A DNA stretch of 64,000 nt from Microcoleus sp. FACHB-672 (GTDB lineage: Bacteria > Cyanobacteriota > Cyanobacteriia > Cyanobacteriales > Oscillatoriaceae): positions 154,884 through 218,883 of the forward strand of contig NZ_JACJOU010000020.1 in assembly GCF_014695725.1 (NCBI RefSeq), read 5' to 3'. Every line of letters starts with the position of its first letter. Position 1 is the first letter of the stretch. A model generated the notes under the pieces. The model was given only the letters and a program-made list of their open reading frames with translations. It ran no database searches and was not told the origin of the DNA. The translations under genes and the position numbers were made by a program. Positions 24,182-32,972 of the stretch are shown piece after piece.

Positions 24182-24922
24182 TCACCCATTTAACTGTTCA
24201 GGATCGATGCCTAATGCTCGCAGCCGTTCTGTTAAGAGTTCTGCTCGCCGGCGTTCCTGCTGTAATAGCGATTCTGTTTCCCGTAGTTGAGAGTCCGCTC
24301 GATCTGCTCGTTCCGTGCCGGTGGGGATAAGATTCCCATTTCTGTCGCACCAACGCAACCAAACATCTTGTTTATCTTCAAACACGCCACGCCACAGCGT
24401 CAAACCTAGTCCTACTTGTTCCAGCCAGGTATCTGTCATCGGAAGGTAGCGCGTTCCCTGTAGCTGGTAAATTTGTAAAATCGGCCCTCCTAATTGCTGG
24501 ATCGGATCGAAAACAACATAATAACTGACCCGCATCCGTTCATAATCTCTCAGCTTACTCCCTAACTCATTTCCCTCTCGATTAGAAATAATTTCAATCA
24601 CAACTTCTGGGGGTTTACCAAACTCCCAAACGAAATAAGAGCGGTTTTTCTTCTCCCACCAATTCTCAGCAACTCCCACATCCAAGCTGAGAAAAACATC
24701 CGGCACAATTGGCGGTTGAGCGATGGCTGGGAAAACACCGACATTCGCTGCAACCAGAAACTTCTGCGAGTCATCAGCACCAGTCCAAGAACTGTAAAGA
24801 ACTCTAGTTAGTAAACGCTGTTGTTTTTCCGAACCAAAATTATCTACAGGGGTATTATCTTCAGTGATAAGGTGACTGATATCTGGGGATGGAGCCAACT
24901 CAGTCGTGAGAATTTCCGCCAT
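24182..24922 (-). CDS. Uma2-family (DUF820) putative endonuclease
   Basis: 246 residues. The DUF820 core is visible: PDVFLSLDVGV, FVWEFGKPPEVVIEIISN (the E-x-E/I pattern of PD-(D/E)XK nucleases), GSKLRDYERMRVSYYVVFDP. The last 45 residues form a charged coiled coil (LRETESLLQQERRRAEL). These proteins are highly paralogous in cyanobacteria and their biological role is unproven. ATG 24922 is the natural family start. No toxin-antitoxin partner was seen beside it. Confidence 0.85.
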   Translation of the reverse strand: MAEILTTELAPSPDISHLITEDNTPVDNFGSEKQQRLLTRVLYSSWTGADDSQKFLVAANVGVFPAIAQPPIVPDVFLSLDVGVAENWWEKKNRSYFVWEFGKPPEVVIEIISNREGNELGSKLRDYERMRVSYYVVFDPIQQLGGPILQIYQLQGTRYLPMTDTWLEQVGLGLTLWRGVFEDKQDVWLRWCDRNGNLIPTGTERADRADSQLRETESLLQQERRRAELLTERLRALGIDPEQLNG

Positions 24923-25078
24923 AATTTAGGAATTGCTCAACTGAACATTATTGCCCACAGGTTAACACATTCTATCAAGTGGGCTAAATCCATTGTAAAA
25001 ATAATAAACCGGCATCGGCAGACTTTTCTCTATCGTTTAAGCCTTTCCGAATGCCGGTATTTTCGTGTTCTAACTTTT

Positions 25079-25999
25079 TCAGAGGTTTTGCATCCCAAAT
25101 TGGGCTAATAATTCCTCACGGGAAAGAGTTAGCAACAGGCGAGTAAACTCCTCCGGCGACAGTTGCAGCAAAGGCTCAATAATCGCCGATAGTTCCCCAT
25201 CAAGCGCACCAAATCGGACTCTGAGCAGGTTATTTATCGTGGCACGTCGTTCTTCGCGCATTCCTTCGCGCATTCCTTCGAGTAAAGTATCTTCCCGCCA
25301 TTTGAGATAAGCCGGTGATAAATTCATAATTAACTCTCGCTCGTCATCACTTAAATTTTGACTCGCTTCGACAGTAATGCGCCAGTTAGAAAGCAACTCC
25401 AAAATGTTATTTAATAACGGATGACCCGGTGGGAGTGCCGTCACCTCATTGACTGCCTGTCGTTGAGTTGAACTGTTTCCTAAAAGCCGCAGCCAGAGGG
25501 TTTCTTGGGTGCGAGGTAGCTGGTTAATTGCCACAAGCGCTGTCCTCATGGCTGCCGGCAGAAAATAAACCCCTTCTGGCCAATTTCCTGCGGCATCGGC
25601 TGTCGCCCCAAATGCTTCCAGCAGCCGAGGGGAACAGGAAGGCGACAGTACCCACAAGCGAGGTAGATCCGCTTCTGGCAGAGTATTTTCCTCGCGTCGG
25701 GCTTTGCGCTGCATTTCGCTGTGAATGGAGAACAGTTTCAGCAGGCAACTGCGGATTTCTACCCACGCCGGCTGATTCCGAAAAGGCTCTAACAGACAGG
25801 CACTTGATGCCATCTGCCCCAATAATCCTAAAATCTGCCGTTCAGATGCCGGCTCAACTCCAGCAGGTGCCGGCGCAAACCAGACATCCACTTGCCGCAC
25901 TTCTCCAGCAACTTCCCGACTGGTTTCCACTTCACCCAGAGGCGCTAACAATTCGGCTAAATATTGCTTGGCGAATTGATCGTACGGTGTGCGTGTCAT
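25079..25999 (-). CDS. Rpn/YhgA-like cyanobacterial protein of unknown function
   Basis: 306 residues. The beginning TPYDQFAKQYLAELLAPLGE with VRQVDVWFAPA is typical of a large cyanobacterial family related to Rpn/PD-(D/E)XK-type proteins and sometimes mislabelled flagellar assembly protein H. The degenerate catalytic strand is EVRQVDVWF. Residues 236-248 contain the duplication GMREGMREERR, encoded by a near-perfect 12-bp repeat at about 25248-25283. The C-terminal helix bundle (LSPEEFTRLLLTLSREELL) resembles DUF4351. It lies 14 bp before the murG stop on the same strand, so it is probably downstream in the murG transcript. Confidence 0.6.
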   Translation of the reverse strand: MTRTPYDQFAKQYLAELLAPLGEVETSREVAGEVRQVDVWFAPAPAGVEPASERQILGLLGQMASSACLLEPFRNQPAWVEIRSCLLKLFSIHSEMQRKARREENTLPEADLPRLWVLSPSCSPRLLEAFGATADAAGNWPEGVYFLPAAMRTALVAINQLPRTQETLWLRLLGNSSTQRQAVNEVTALPPGHPLLNNILELLSNWRITVEASQNLSDDERELIMNLSPAYLKWREDTLLEGMREGMREERRATINNLLRVRFGALDGELSAIIEPLLQLSPEEFTRLLLTLSREELLAQFGMQNL

Positions 26000-26013
26000 C
26001 GATTAAACCTAGA

Positions 26014-27072
26014 TTAAGCCTCCAGCAACCGGCGCACTAATTTTCCTAAACGTTCGCTACTATCTGGAATTGCCAGAGAACCGGCACTTTCAGTCATTTT
26101 TTGCAAGCGTGCCGGTGAATTTAATAAATCCAACACCTTACCTTCCAACTCCTCTAACGTTAAATCCCCTTGCCGGCATACCACAGCCGCACCGGCACCG
26201 GCAAACACTGCGGCATTATAAGCTTGATGATCTTCCGCTGCGAAGGGATAGGGAACCAAAATAGAAGGCGTCTGTGTCACCGCCAACTCAGTCAGGGTGC
26301 CGGCACCGGCACGAGAGATCGCTAAATTAGCGCGCTGAAATAATCCAGCCATGTTGTTATAAAACGGCATTGAGACATATTGCGGATGCTGCAAAATTCC
26401 TGCCTCTGGATCGTTTTCCCCCGTCTGGTGGACAATCCAAGCCCCTGCCTCAAACCATGCCTTCGCGCACTGGCGTACCAATTTATTCAGGGCTACAGCC
26501 CCCTGAGAACCGCCGGCAACGACAATCACCGGCACCCCCTCTGGAATGGGTAAATCTAAGGGCTGCGGGGAAAGAAACTGCAATCTCACCGGCGTCCCCA
26601 CATAAACCGTCTTCGCCTTTGGTAAATATTGGGCGGCAAACTCAAACCCGATCGCCACCGCAGTGCACCAGGGACTAAACCAGCGTGTCACCTTTCCTGG
26701 CAAAGCATTCGATTCGTGCAAAATCACCGGCAACCCTAGGGAACGCGCCGCAATAATTGCCGGTGCTGCAATATAGCCGCCGGTGGTAAAGACACCTTGA
26801 AAATTCCGTTCTACTAGCAAACGCCTGACTTCACGAACAGAACCCACCAGTTTGCTTAAAACGCGCAAACTGCCGAGTCCTCTCTGCTGAAATCCTTCTA
26901 CTGCAATTGTATGTAGTGGATACTGCTCAGGAACCAGCTGCGTTTCCAGCCGGTTGGGAACCCCCAGCCATTCAATCTCATAATCGCTCAATTGCTCTGC
27001 CAGTGCCGTTGCTGGAAATAAATGCCCTCCGGTTCCACTAGCAGCGATTAACAGTCGTACAGGTTTACTCAC
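26014..27072 (-). CDS. murG: UDP-GlcNAc: lipid I N-acetylglucosaminyltransferase
   Basis: About 352 residues of the GT28 enzyme that converts lipid I to lipid II at the inner face of the membrane. The N-terminal loop IAASGTGGHLFPATALAEQL, HESNALPG, IVVAGGSQGAVALN, and LAISRAGAGTLTELAVTQTPSILVPYP in two parts are all present. AGAGGG lies five bases before GTG 27072, so I take that rather than the adjacent TTG. It is isolated from other mur/fts genes, as is common in cyanobacteria. The Rpn-like gene follows immediately. Confidence 0.95.
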   Translation of the reverse strand: MSKPVRLLIAASGTGGHLFPATALAEQLSDYEIEWLGVPNRLETQLVPEQYPLHTIAVEGFQQRGLGSLRVLSKLVGSVREVRRLLVERNFQGVFTTGGYIAAPAIIAARSLGLPVILHESNALPGKVTRWFSPWCTAVAIGFEFAAQYLPKAKTVYVGTPVRLQFLSPQPLDLPIPEGVPVIVVAGGSQGAVALNKLVRQCAKAWFEAGAWIVHQTGENDPEAGILQHPQYVSMPFYNNMAGLFQRANLAISRAGAGTLTELAVTQTPSILVPYPFAAEDHQAYNAAVFAGAGAAVVCRQGDLTLEELEGKVLDLLNSPARLQKMTESAGSLAIPDSSERLGKLVRRLLEA

Positions 27073-27182
27073 CAATCCCTCTGTTAAATTTAAAATGCGC
27101 GGATTTTAGATTCATTGTTAATCTAAAATCTCAAACCTAAAGTTGGCAGCTGAAGCTACCCAATTATTCAAACTATCACGCT

Positions 27183-28028
27183 ATGCACAATCCTCTAACT
27201 CTACTGTCAGGCATATCTGGGACTTCTCGCCGGCACACCCGAACCCAACTCATCTCGTTTTTAGCCGGTTTAGCCGTTTGGTGCACCGCAGGAATGTCTG
27301 CCACAGGTGTGCGGGCGGCAACTCCCGATACTGCGCCTCCAGAGTTGAAAACGCTTCTGTCAAACATTGATGAAGCGGCTAACCGTCGAGATATTGAAGC
27401 TGTGATGCAGTTTTACAGTCAGGATGTCAGCCATGCCGACGGTTTAACTTACGAGAATATGAGAAAAGCGTTGAGCGATCTCTGGCAGCGCTATCCCCAG
27501 TTAAACTACCGCACGGAACTACAATCTTGGCAAATTGATGGCAATGGAATTATTGCGGAAACAGTCACGGTGATCGCCGGCAGCGAGAAATTGCAAGACA
27601 GAGAAATGAGCCTCACAGCCACTTTACGGTCACGGCAGCGCTATGAAAACCAAAAAATTGTTCAGCAAGAGATTTTGGCAGAACGCACTCAGCTAACCTC
27701 TGGAGAAAAGCCGCCCACGGTTAAAGTGCAGTTACCCGATCAGATTCGTGCCGGCCAAGAGTATAATTTTGACGCCATTGTTGAAGAACCGTTGGGCAAT
27801 AGTTTGCTGATCGGAACGGCTTTAGAAGAACCCATCCAAGCAGACAGTTATTTTAATCCTTCAACGGTGAAGTTAGAGCCGCTGGCGGCAGGCGGACTTT
27901 TCAAAATGGGGCGAGCACCGGCTGCATCTGATCCTCACTGGATTTCGGCTGTTTTAGTCCATAAAGATGGCATGACTTTGATTACCGAACGCATCAAAAT
28001 TGTTGGTGGCAGTGGCGCGGCAAAATGA
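27183..28028 (+). CDS. Exported NTF2-like (SnoaL/DUF4440-like) protein
   Basis: 281 residues. Residues 15-45 form a signal peptide (LISFLAGLAVWCTAGMSATGVRAA). Residues 55-165 have the cone-shaped NTF2 fold pattern (TLLSNIDEAANRRDIEAVMQ, FYSQDVSHADGL, SDLWQRYPQLNYRTEL). The remainder, 175-281, is a beta-rich domain (VKVQLPDQIRAGQEYNFDAI, TALEEPI). The periplasmic role is unknown. ATG 27183 begins the charged N-region of the signal. It is divergent from murG. Confidence 0.65.
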   Translation: MHNPLTLLSGISGTSRRHTRTQLISFLAGLAVWCTAGMSATGVRAATPDTAPPELKTLLSNIDEAANRRDIEAVMQFYSQDVSHADGLTYENMRKALSDLWQRYPQLNYRTELQSWQIDGNGIIAETVTVIAGSEKLQDREMSLTATLRSRQRYENQKIVQQEILAERTQLTSGEKPPTVKVQLPDQIRAGQEYNFDAIVEEPLGNSLLIGTALEEPIQADSYFNPSTVKLEPLAAGGLFKMGRAPAASDPHWISAVLVHKDGMTLITERIKIVGGSGAAK

Positions 28029-28116
28029 AGTAAGAAAATAGGGAATGGGGCTTAGGGAATTTTCTACCCCTCTCCCTCTCTCTTCCAGACGAAATAAGTA
28101 TTAAGCAAAAACAGTA

Positions 28117-28890
28117 ATGGTTTCTCTCCAAGAAAAAATTGTTTTTATCACTGGCGCGAGTAGTGGCATTGGCTCAGCTTGTGCCAGAATGTTTGCCCAA
28201 GCCGGTGCCAAATTAATTTTGAGTGCACGGCGTCAAGATCGGCTCGAACAATTGGCAACAGAATTAAGTGAAAAATTTGGCACGCAATCTCATTTATTAC
28301 AATTAGATGTGCGAGATCGTGTTCAAGTTGAATCCACACTTTCCAGTTTGCCGACTTCTTGGGAAGCGATAGATATTCTGATTAATAATGCTGGGCTTAG
28401 TCGCGGTTTAAGTAAACTTCATGAGGGCAGCATTCAAGATTGGGAAGAAATGCTGGATACCAATGTTAAAGGCTTGCTCTACGTCACGCGAACTGTTGTT
28501 CCGGGAATGGTACGCCGGGGTCGGGGTCATGTAGTGAATATTGGCTCGATTGCCGGTCGTCAGGCTTATCCGGGGGGCAATGTTTACTGCGCTTCTAAAG
28601 CGGCTGTTCGGGCAATTTCTGAAGGGTTAAAACAAGATTTGTTAGGGACGCCGGTGCGAGTAACAGAAATTGAACCGGGTTTAGTTGAAACAGAATTTAG
28701 TATTGTGCGGTTTCATGGAGATAGCGACCGCGCTAACAAAGTTTACCAAGATTTGACTCCGCTCACCGCAGAAGATATTGCTGATGTAGTGTTTTTCTGT
28801 GCCACCAGACCGGCTCATGTTAATATCAGCGAACTGTTGATTGTTCCTACCGATCAGGCAACTGCAACGCTTGTTCACCGGCGAAGTTGA
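28117..28890 (+). CDS. Short-chain dehydrogenase/reductase (YdfG-like)
   Basis: 257 residues. FITGASSGIGSACARMF is the NADP-binding loop with an Arg-rich follow-up (ARRQDRLEQ), NNAGLS is the structural motif, and IGSIAGRQAYPGGNVYCASK holds the catalytic Ser, Tyr and Lys. The IEPGLVETEF segment is typical of 3-hydroxy acid dehydrogenases such as YdfG. The substrate is unknown. It ends six bases before the signal peptidase gene, so the two are probably co-transcribed. Confidence 0.9.
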   Translation: MVSLQEKIVFITGASSGIGSACARMFAQAGAKLILSARRQDRLEQLATELSEKFGTQSHLLQLDVRDRVQVESTLSSLPTSWEAIDILINNAGLSRGLSKLHEGSIQDWEEMLDTNVKGLLYVTRTVVPGMVRRGRGHVVNIGSIAGRQAYPGGNVYCASKAAVRAISEGLKQDLLGTPVRVTEIEPGLVETEFSIVRFHGDSDRANKVYQDLTPLTAEDIADVVFFCATRPAHVNISELLIVPTDQATATLVHRRS

Positions 28891-28896
28891 ACGCGA

Positions 28897-30006
28897 ATGA
28901 AACCTTCTAAGTTAAAGCAGCCGGCAAAAAGAGAGAATAAAGAACCTTGGCTGGCTGTTAATTTATCCCTATTTTTTCCGGGCATTGGTCAACTTTATGC
29001 CGGCAAACTTTTAAAAGGGATAATTTTCATAGTTATTCAAGTTACCTTGATTCTAATTGCTGCCTGGTCAATTTTTAGTCCCACTGGTAACACAGTAGCC
29101 GGGATTAGCTTTTTAGCCTTCATGGTTGTTATCTACATTTTAAATCTTTTTGATGCCCACAATAGTATCAAAAAAAACAAACCTCAGAAAGCAAACAAAG
29201 TTTCTGTAAAACAATCTCCTACTTATTCATCCTTTACCCTTCATCGTTCATCCGCTATCAAAGACCTTTGGTTTGCGGTTTTTTTATCCCAAATTTTGCC
29301 GGGTATTGGTCATTTATACATAGAAAAAATATTTCTGGGGGGAATTTTTCTCATTTCTATCATTATTTTCTCAAATTTGTCTGTATTTTTCTGGCCCTTG
29401 CGAGCAGTTACTGCAATTATTTCTGCAACTGCCTGTTATCACGTTTATCTCGTCTACCCCAAAAAATCTAGAAAATCAAGGCAGTTAATTAAGCAAGTTG
29501 TCATTGCGATTATTATATTTAAACTAACAGCGGCATTCCTGCCGATTTTGATTGAACAACAGGTTGAAAAATTTACAATTCCTAGCAATTCAATGCTGCC
29601 GACGCTGCAACCTGGAGATAAAATATTTGTACATCAATCTAATAATTATAGTCCTGAACAAGGTGATTTAATTGTCTTTAACCCTCCCCAAGAAAACCGA
29701 TACTCAGAAGCAAATAAAAATGAATTCTTTGTCAAGCGAGTGATCGGTAAACCGGGGGAAACTGTTCAAATCAGCAATGGGGTTGTTTATATCAATAATC
29801 AACCTTTGAAAGAAGATTATATTGCGGAATCGGCTGCTTATCAATGGGGACCAGTAGCTGTGCCAGCCGGCAACTATTTGGTTCTAGGAGACAATCGCAA
29901 TGATAGTTTTGACTCTCATGCTTGGGGCTTTTTGCCGGCAGCCAATATTATCGGCAAAGTCTATAAAATTTATTGGCCTCCAGCCCGCATCCAACCTTTA
30001 AACTAA
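28897..30006 (+). CDS. lepB: Signal peptidase I with an N-terminal double membrane module
   Basis: 369 residues, much longer than the usual 190-220. The C-terminal 170 residues are a standard type I signal peptidase: anchor at 200-218, catalytic S232 in PSNSMLPTL, general base K280 in FFVKRVIGKPGETV, and GDNRNDS at 331-337. The first 195 residues are two tandem modules, each starting with an FxPGIGxLY pattern (FFPGIGQLYAGK at 27-38, LPGIGHLYIEK at 134-144) followed by hydrophobic spans. This resembles TM2/DUF5683-type domains. Fusion of the two is unusual to my knowledge. Confidence 0.9.
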   Translation: MKPSKLKQPAKRENKEPWLAVNLSLFFPGIGQLYAGKLLKGIIFIVIQVTLILIAAWSIFSPTGNTVAGISFLAFMVVIYILNLFDAHNSIKKNKPQKANKVSVKQSPTYSSFTLHRSSAIKDLWFAVFLSQILPGIGHLYIEKIFLGGIFLISIIIFSNLSVFFWPLRAVTAIISATACYHVYLVYPKKSRKSRQLIKQVVIAIIIFKLTAAFLPILIEQQVEKFTIPSNSMLPTLQPGDKIFVHQSNNYSPEQGDLIVFNPPQENRYSEANKNEFFVKRVIGKPGETVQISNGVVYINNQPLKEDYIAESAAYQWGPVAVPAGNYLVLGDNRNDSFDSHAWGFLPAANIIGKVYKIYWPPARIQPLN

Positions 30007-30081
30007 AGCCTCTTATTCTTACTTATAGTTTTCTGCTTTCTGTAGATATATAAAACTATATTATTACAGCCTAAATTAACC

Positions 30082-30999
30082 TCAAAGCCGACATAGCCTG
30101 TAGACTTGACTAGCAGCCCGATGAAGTAGGGAATGCCGGTAAACTAACCCTTTCATATCCTCAGAATAACCACCACCAATTACACAAGCAACCGGATAGC
30201 CGGCAGCAACGCAAGTGGTCAAAACCTGCATATCTCGCCGAAACAAACCCGTGTCTGTCATTGCCAACTTGCCCAAATGATCGCCAGCATGAGTATCAAC
30301 GCCGGCATCATAAAGTACCAAATCTGGCTTTACTTCCGACAATAAATCTGGTAAATACTTATCCAAAGTTTGTAAGTAATCATCATCCTCCATACCCATC
30401 GGCAGCGGTACATCTAGATCGCTCTTTTGCTTCGTTCCAGGAAAATTAATCGCACAGTGCATGGAAAACGTAAACACACTAGGATCATCTTGAAAAATAA
30501 CAGCAGTGCCGTCTCCCTGATGCACATCTAAATCCACAATTAAAACTTTGCTAACTAGCCCTAATTTTTGCAAAACACGGGCAGAAATCGCTAGATCATT
30601 AAAAATACAAAAACCTGAACCAAAATTGGGAAACGCATGATGTGTACCACCGGCAGTATTGCACGCCAAGCCGGCATTCATCGCCAACTTTGCCGTGAGA
30701 ATTGTACCTCCCACCGCAATGCAGGTGCGATTTGCCAGCGCGGAACTCCAAGGCAACCCAATCCGCCGCTGCGCCTTGGCATCCAGCGTTCCCTCACAGT
30801 ATGCCTGAACATAGCTAGGATCATGAACCAGTTTAATCCACTCTAGGGGAGGCAACACCGGCACATGAAATTGTTCCGGATGCGCCACTCCATCCGCCAA
30901 AAGCATCTCGTAAAGTTGCCGAAACTTCGGCATGGGAAAACGATGTCCTGCCGGCAGCGGTACGACGTAATCTGGATGATAAACAATTGGCAGATCCAT
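30082..30999 (-). CDS. Histone-deacetylase-family zinc hydrolase
   Basis: About 305 residues. The arginase/deacetylase fold motifs are HRFPMPKFRQL, NTAGGTHHAF (paired histidines), KVLIVDLDVHQGDGTAV (zinc-binding Asp and His), SMHCAINFPG, and LYDAGVDTHAGDHLGKLAMTD (second Asp). Bacterial members deacetylate acetylpolyamines, acetoin-related compounds or proteins; the substrate here is unknown. The frame reaches GTG 31068, but ATG 30999 starts just before the first strand and matches relatives. Confidence 0.88.
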   Translation of the reverse strand: MDLPIVYHPDYVVPLPAGHRFPMPKFRQLYEMLLADGVAHPEQFHVPVLPPLEWIKLVHDPSYVQAYCEGTLDAKAQRRIGLPWSSALANRTCIAVGGTILTAKLAMNAGLACNTAGGTHHAFPNFGSGFCIFNDLAISARVLQKLGLVSKVLIVDLDVHQGDGTAVIFQDDPSVFTFSMHCAINFPGTKQKSDLDVPLPMGMEDDDYLQTLDKYLPDLLSEVKPDLVLYDAGVDTHAGDHLGKLAMTDTGLFRRDMQVLTTCVAAGYPVACVIGGGYSEDMKGLVYRHSLLHRAASQVYRLCRL

Positions 31000-31232
31000 G
31001 ACTAATTTAATGAATGAAGCGTTGACTTTTGCCCACAGAATCAACTCTAATAGTAGTGGTTTAAACACTCACCTGCTTAAGTTTTCCGCTTTTCAACCCT
31101 AAAAAAACTAGCCGCCAGGATGCAGAGTTTCACCTTAAACCCCGCCAAATACCGCTGAATTCTGAGACAATTACCCTCCTCGCACCTTATGCTATTTGAA
31201 GATAAGGAAACACAAGCAACCCTAAAGCGATC

Positions 31233-31751
31233 ATGCAACCCAAGATAATCTGGCAGATGGGCAGCAGCAACCCTGACAATACTAATAATTTAGATACTAT
31301 CCGTCAGTGGTGGAGCACACTAGCCGGCAAAGAAATTAGCTGGCGGCAACGACTAATCCCGCCAAGCGGTGATGTAAGCGAACTCGACTGGGAACCTCAG
31401 CGCTTTGATGAACTGTTCGTTGTTTCTAGTCCCCAAATTCGCGGTATTACCCTTTATTGGCGCAAGCCGAATTCTCAGGATGAACGCAGCACAACCCCGC
31501 ATAAATTAGAATTAGACACGCGACGTCAGCAGTTTTATATTTACCCTCAATCTCAAAAAAATCTTGTGATTCAGGTGGGGTTCCCTGAAATTGTTTACCA
31601 GAAAATAGAATTAAAAAATCCTGAAATTGAATACAGGCAATCCGATGAGAAGGGCATTATTACTTTGCGGGATATCCAGCAACAGCTAGAAATAAAAGTA
31701 GCCTTGAGTCCAGAAAAAATCGCTCAATTAAAACAACTGTTTCAATCTTAA
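31233..31751 (+). CDS. Unknown soluble protein (172 residues)
   Basis: Not recognised. The product is polar and beta-rich (ITLYWRKPNS, QQFYIYPQSQKNLVIQV) with no cysteine cluster, signal or membrane span. ATG 31233 is the first start. It lies about 100 bp upstream of the MscS gene in the same direction and may be co-transcribed with it. Confidence 0.6.
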   Translation: MQPKIIWQMGSSNPDNTNNLDTIRQWWSTLAGKEISWRQRLIPPSGDVSELDWEPQRFDELFVVSSPQIRGITLYWRKPNSQDERSTTPHKLELDTRRQQFYIYPQSQKNLVIQVGFPEIVYQKIELKNPEIEYRQSDEKGIITLRDIQQQLEIKVALSPEKIAQLKQLFQS

Positions 31752-31849
31752 CTATTTTTTAGAAAATCTGTCTTCAGACAGAAGTTAAAAACTTAAACCT
31801 GACCGAGCATTTACTTAAAATCTTGGTAAGTTTCGGGTGCATTTTTTTA

Positions 31850-32881
31850 ATGAAACACTGGATTGTTCCTGTAGCCTTGCTCTTAATCGGCTTGATAACG
31901 GGCATAATTTCTGAAAGAGTTCTTCTCAATAAATTAAAAGGATTTATAGCCAGAACGAAGTTGCCGGGAAATGAACTTTTTATTCAATCATTGCGCGGTA
32001 TTACTTTTATTTGGTTAGTCGTCGCAGGCGTTTCTGGTGCAGTGATTAGCCTCCATGTTAATGGGCTTATTTCGGCAAGCGTTTTCGCAATCCTGCAAAA
32101 AATCCTCAGCAGCATTTTCCTGTATTCAGTGACAATCGTCGCAGCCAGACTCGCTGCCGGTTTTGTAACTGTATTGAGCCAAAAAGTAGAAGGAATTTCC
32201 GCATCCCTCCTTTCCAACCTCGCCCGAATAGTCGTTTTTGTTTTTGGCATTCTGACGATTCTCCAGACAATAGGATTTTCTATCACACCCATCCTGGCAA
32301 CTTTGGGGATTGGGGGTTTAGCCCTAGCGTTAGCTTTTCAGGACACGCTATCAAATTTGTTCTCTGGTTTATACCTAATTATCTCTAGACAAGTTAGAAC
32401 CGGCGATTATGTAAAACTGGAAACTGGGCAAGAAGGCTACGTGATAGATATTACCTGGCGCAATACCATTATTAAAGAAATTTCTAATAATGTGATCATT
32501 GTGCCCAATACAAAACTCGCTTCTGCCATCTTTACCAACTATCACCTGCCGGCGAAGGAAATCACAGTTCCGATTCAGGTTGGGGTGAGTTACCATAGCG
32601 ATCTTGAGCGAGTTGAACAAGTCACTCTCGAAGTTGCCCAAGAAGTCATGCAAGAAGTTTCCCAATGCGTTCCAGACTTTAAACCTTTTATTCGCTTTCA
32701 AACTTTTGGAGAATTTAGCATTCATTTTACTGTGTTTCTCAGAGTTAATGAATTTTTCGATCAAAACATTGCCAAACATGAATTTATCAAAAGATTGCAC
32801 AAACGCTATCAGCAAGAGAGAATCGAAATTCCTTTTCCGAGCAGAGATGTCTATCTAAAAGAGAAGCCGGAAGACTCCTAA
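31850..32881 (+). CDS. MscS-type mechanosensitive channel
   Basis: About 343 residues with four to five hydrophobic segments. The pore helix TM3 reads LATLGIGGLALALAFQDTLS, the glycine/alanine packing pattern of MscS, followed by the beta domain GDYVKLETGQEGYVIDITWR and IIVPNTKLASAIFTNYH. The C-terminal alpha-beta domain ends with RIEIPFPSRDVYLK. It would release osmolytes on membrane tension. The frame reaches TTG 31823; ATG 31850 is the better start. Confidence 0.92.
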   Translation: MKHWIVPVALLLIGLITGIISERVLLNKLKGFIARTKLPGNELFIQSLRGITFIWLVVAGVSGAVISLHVNGLISASVFAILQKILSSIFLYSVTIVAARLAAGFVTVLSQKVEGISASLLSNLARIVVFVFGILTILQTIGFSITPILATLGIGGLALALAFQDTLSNLFSGLYLIISRQVRTGDYVKLETGQEGYVIDITWRNTIIKEISNNVIIVPNTKLASAIFTNYHLPAKEITVPIQVGVSYHSDLERVEQVTLEVAQEVMQEVSQCVPDFKPFIRFQTFGEFSIHFTVFLRVNEFFDQNIAKHEFIKRLHKRYQQERIEIPFPSRDVYLKEKPEDS

Positions 32882-32972
32882 TCCGCCAGGAATTCGTCAT
32901 TAAATGTAGAGGCAGGATTTGGCTGTTTTGTCTAAGCTATTAAAAGAGAAACTGCGACTCTACACTCAGGTC

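Noticed and set aside
32375..32815. 146-residue minus-strand frame inside the MscS gene
   Set aside because: Opposite a clear MscS coding sequence; no ribosome site or family match.
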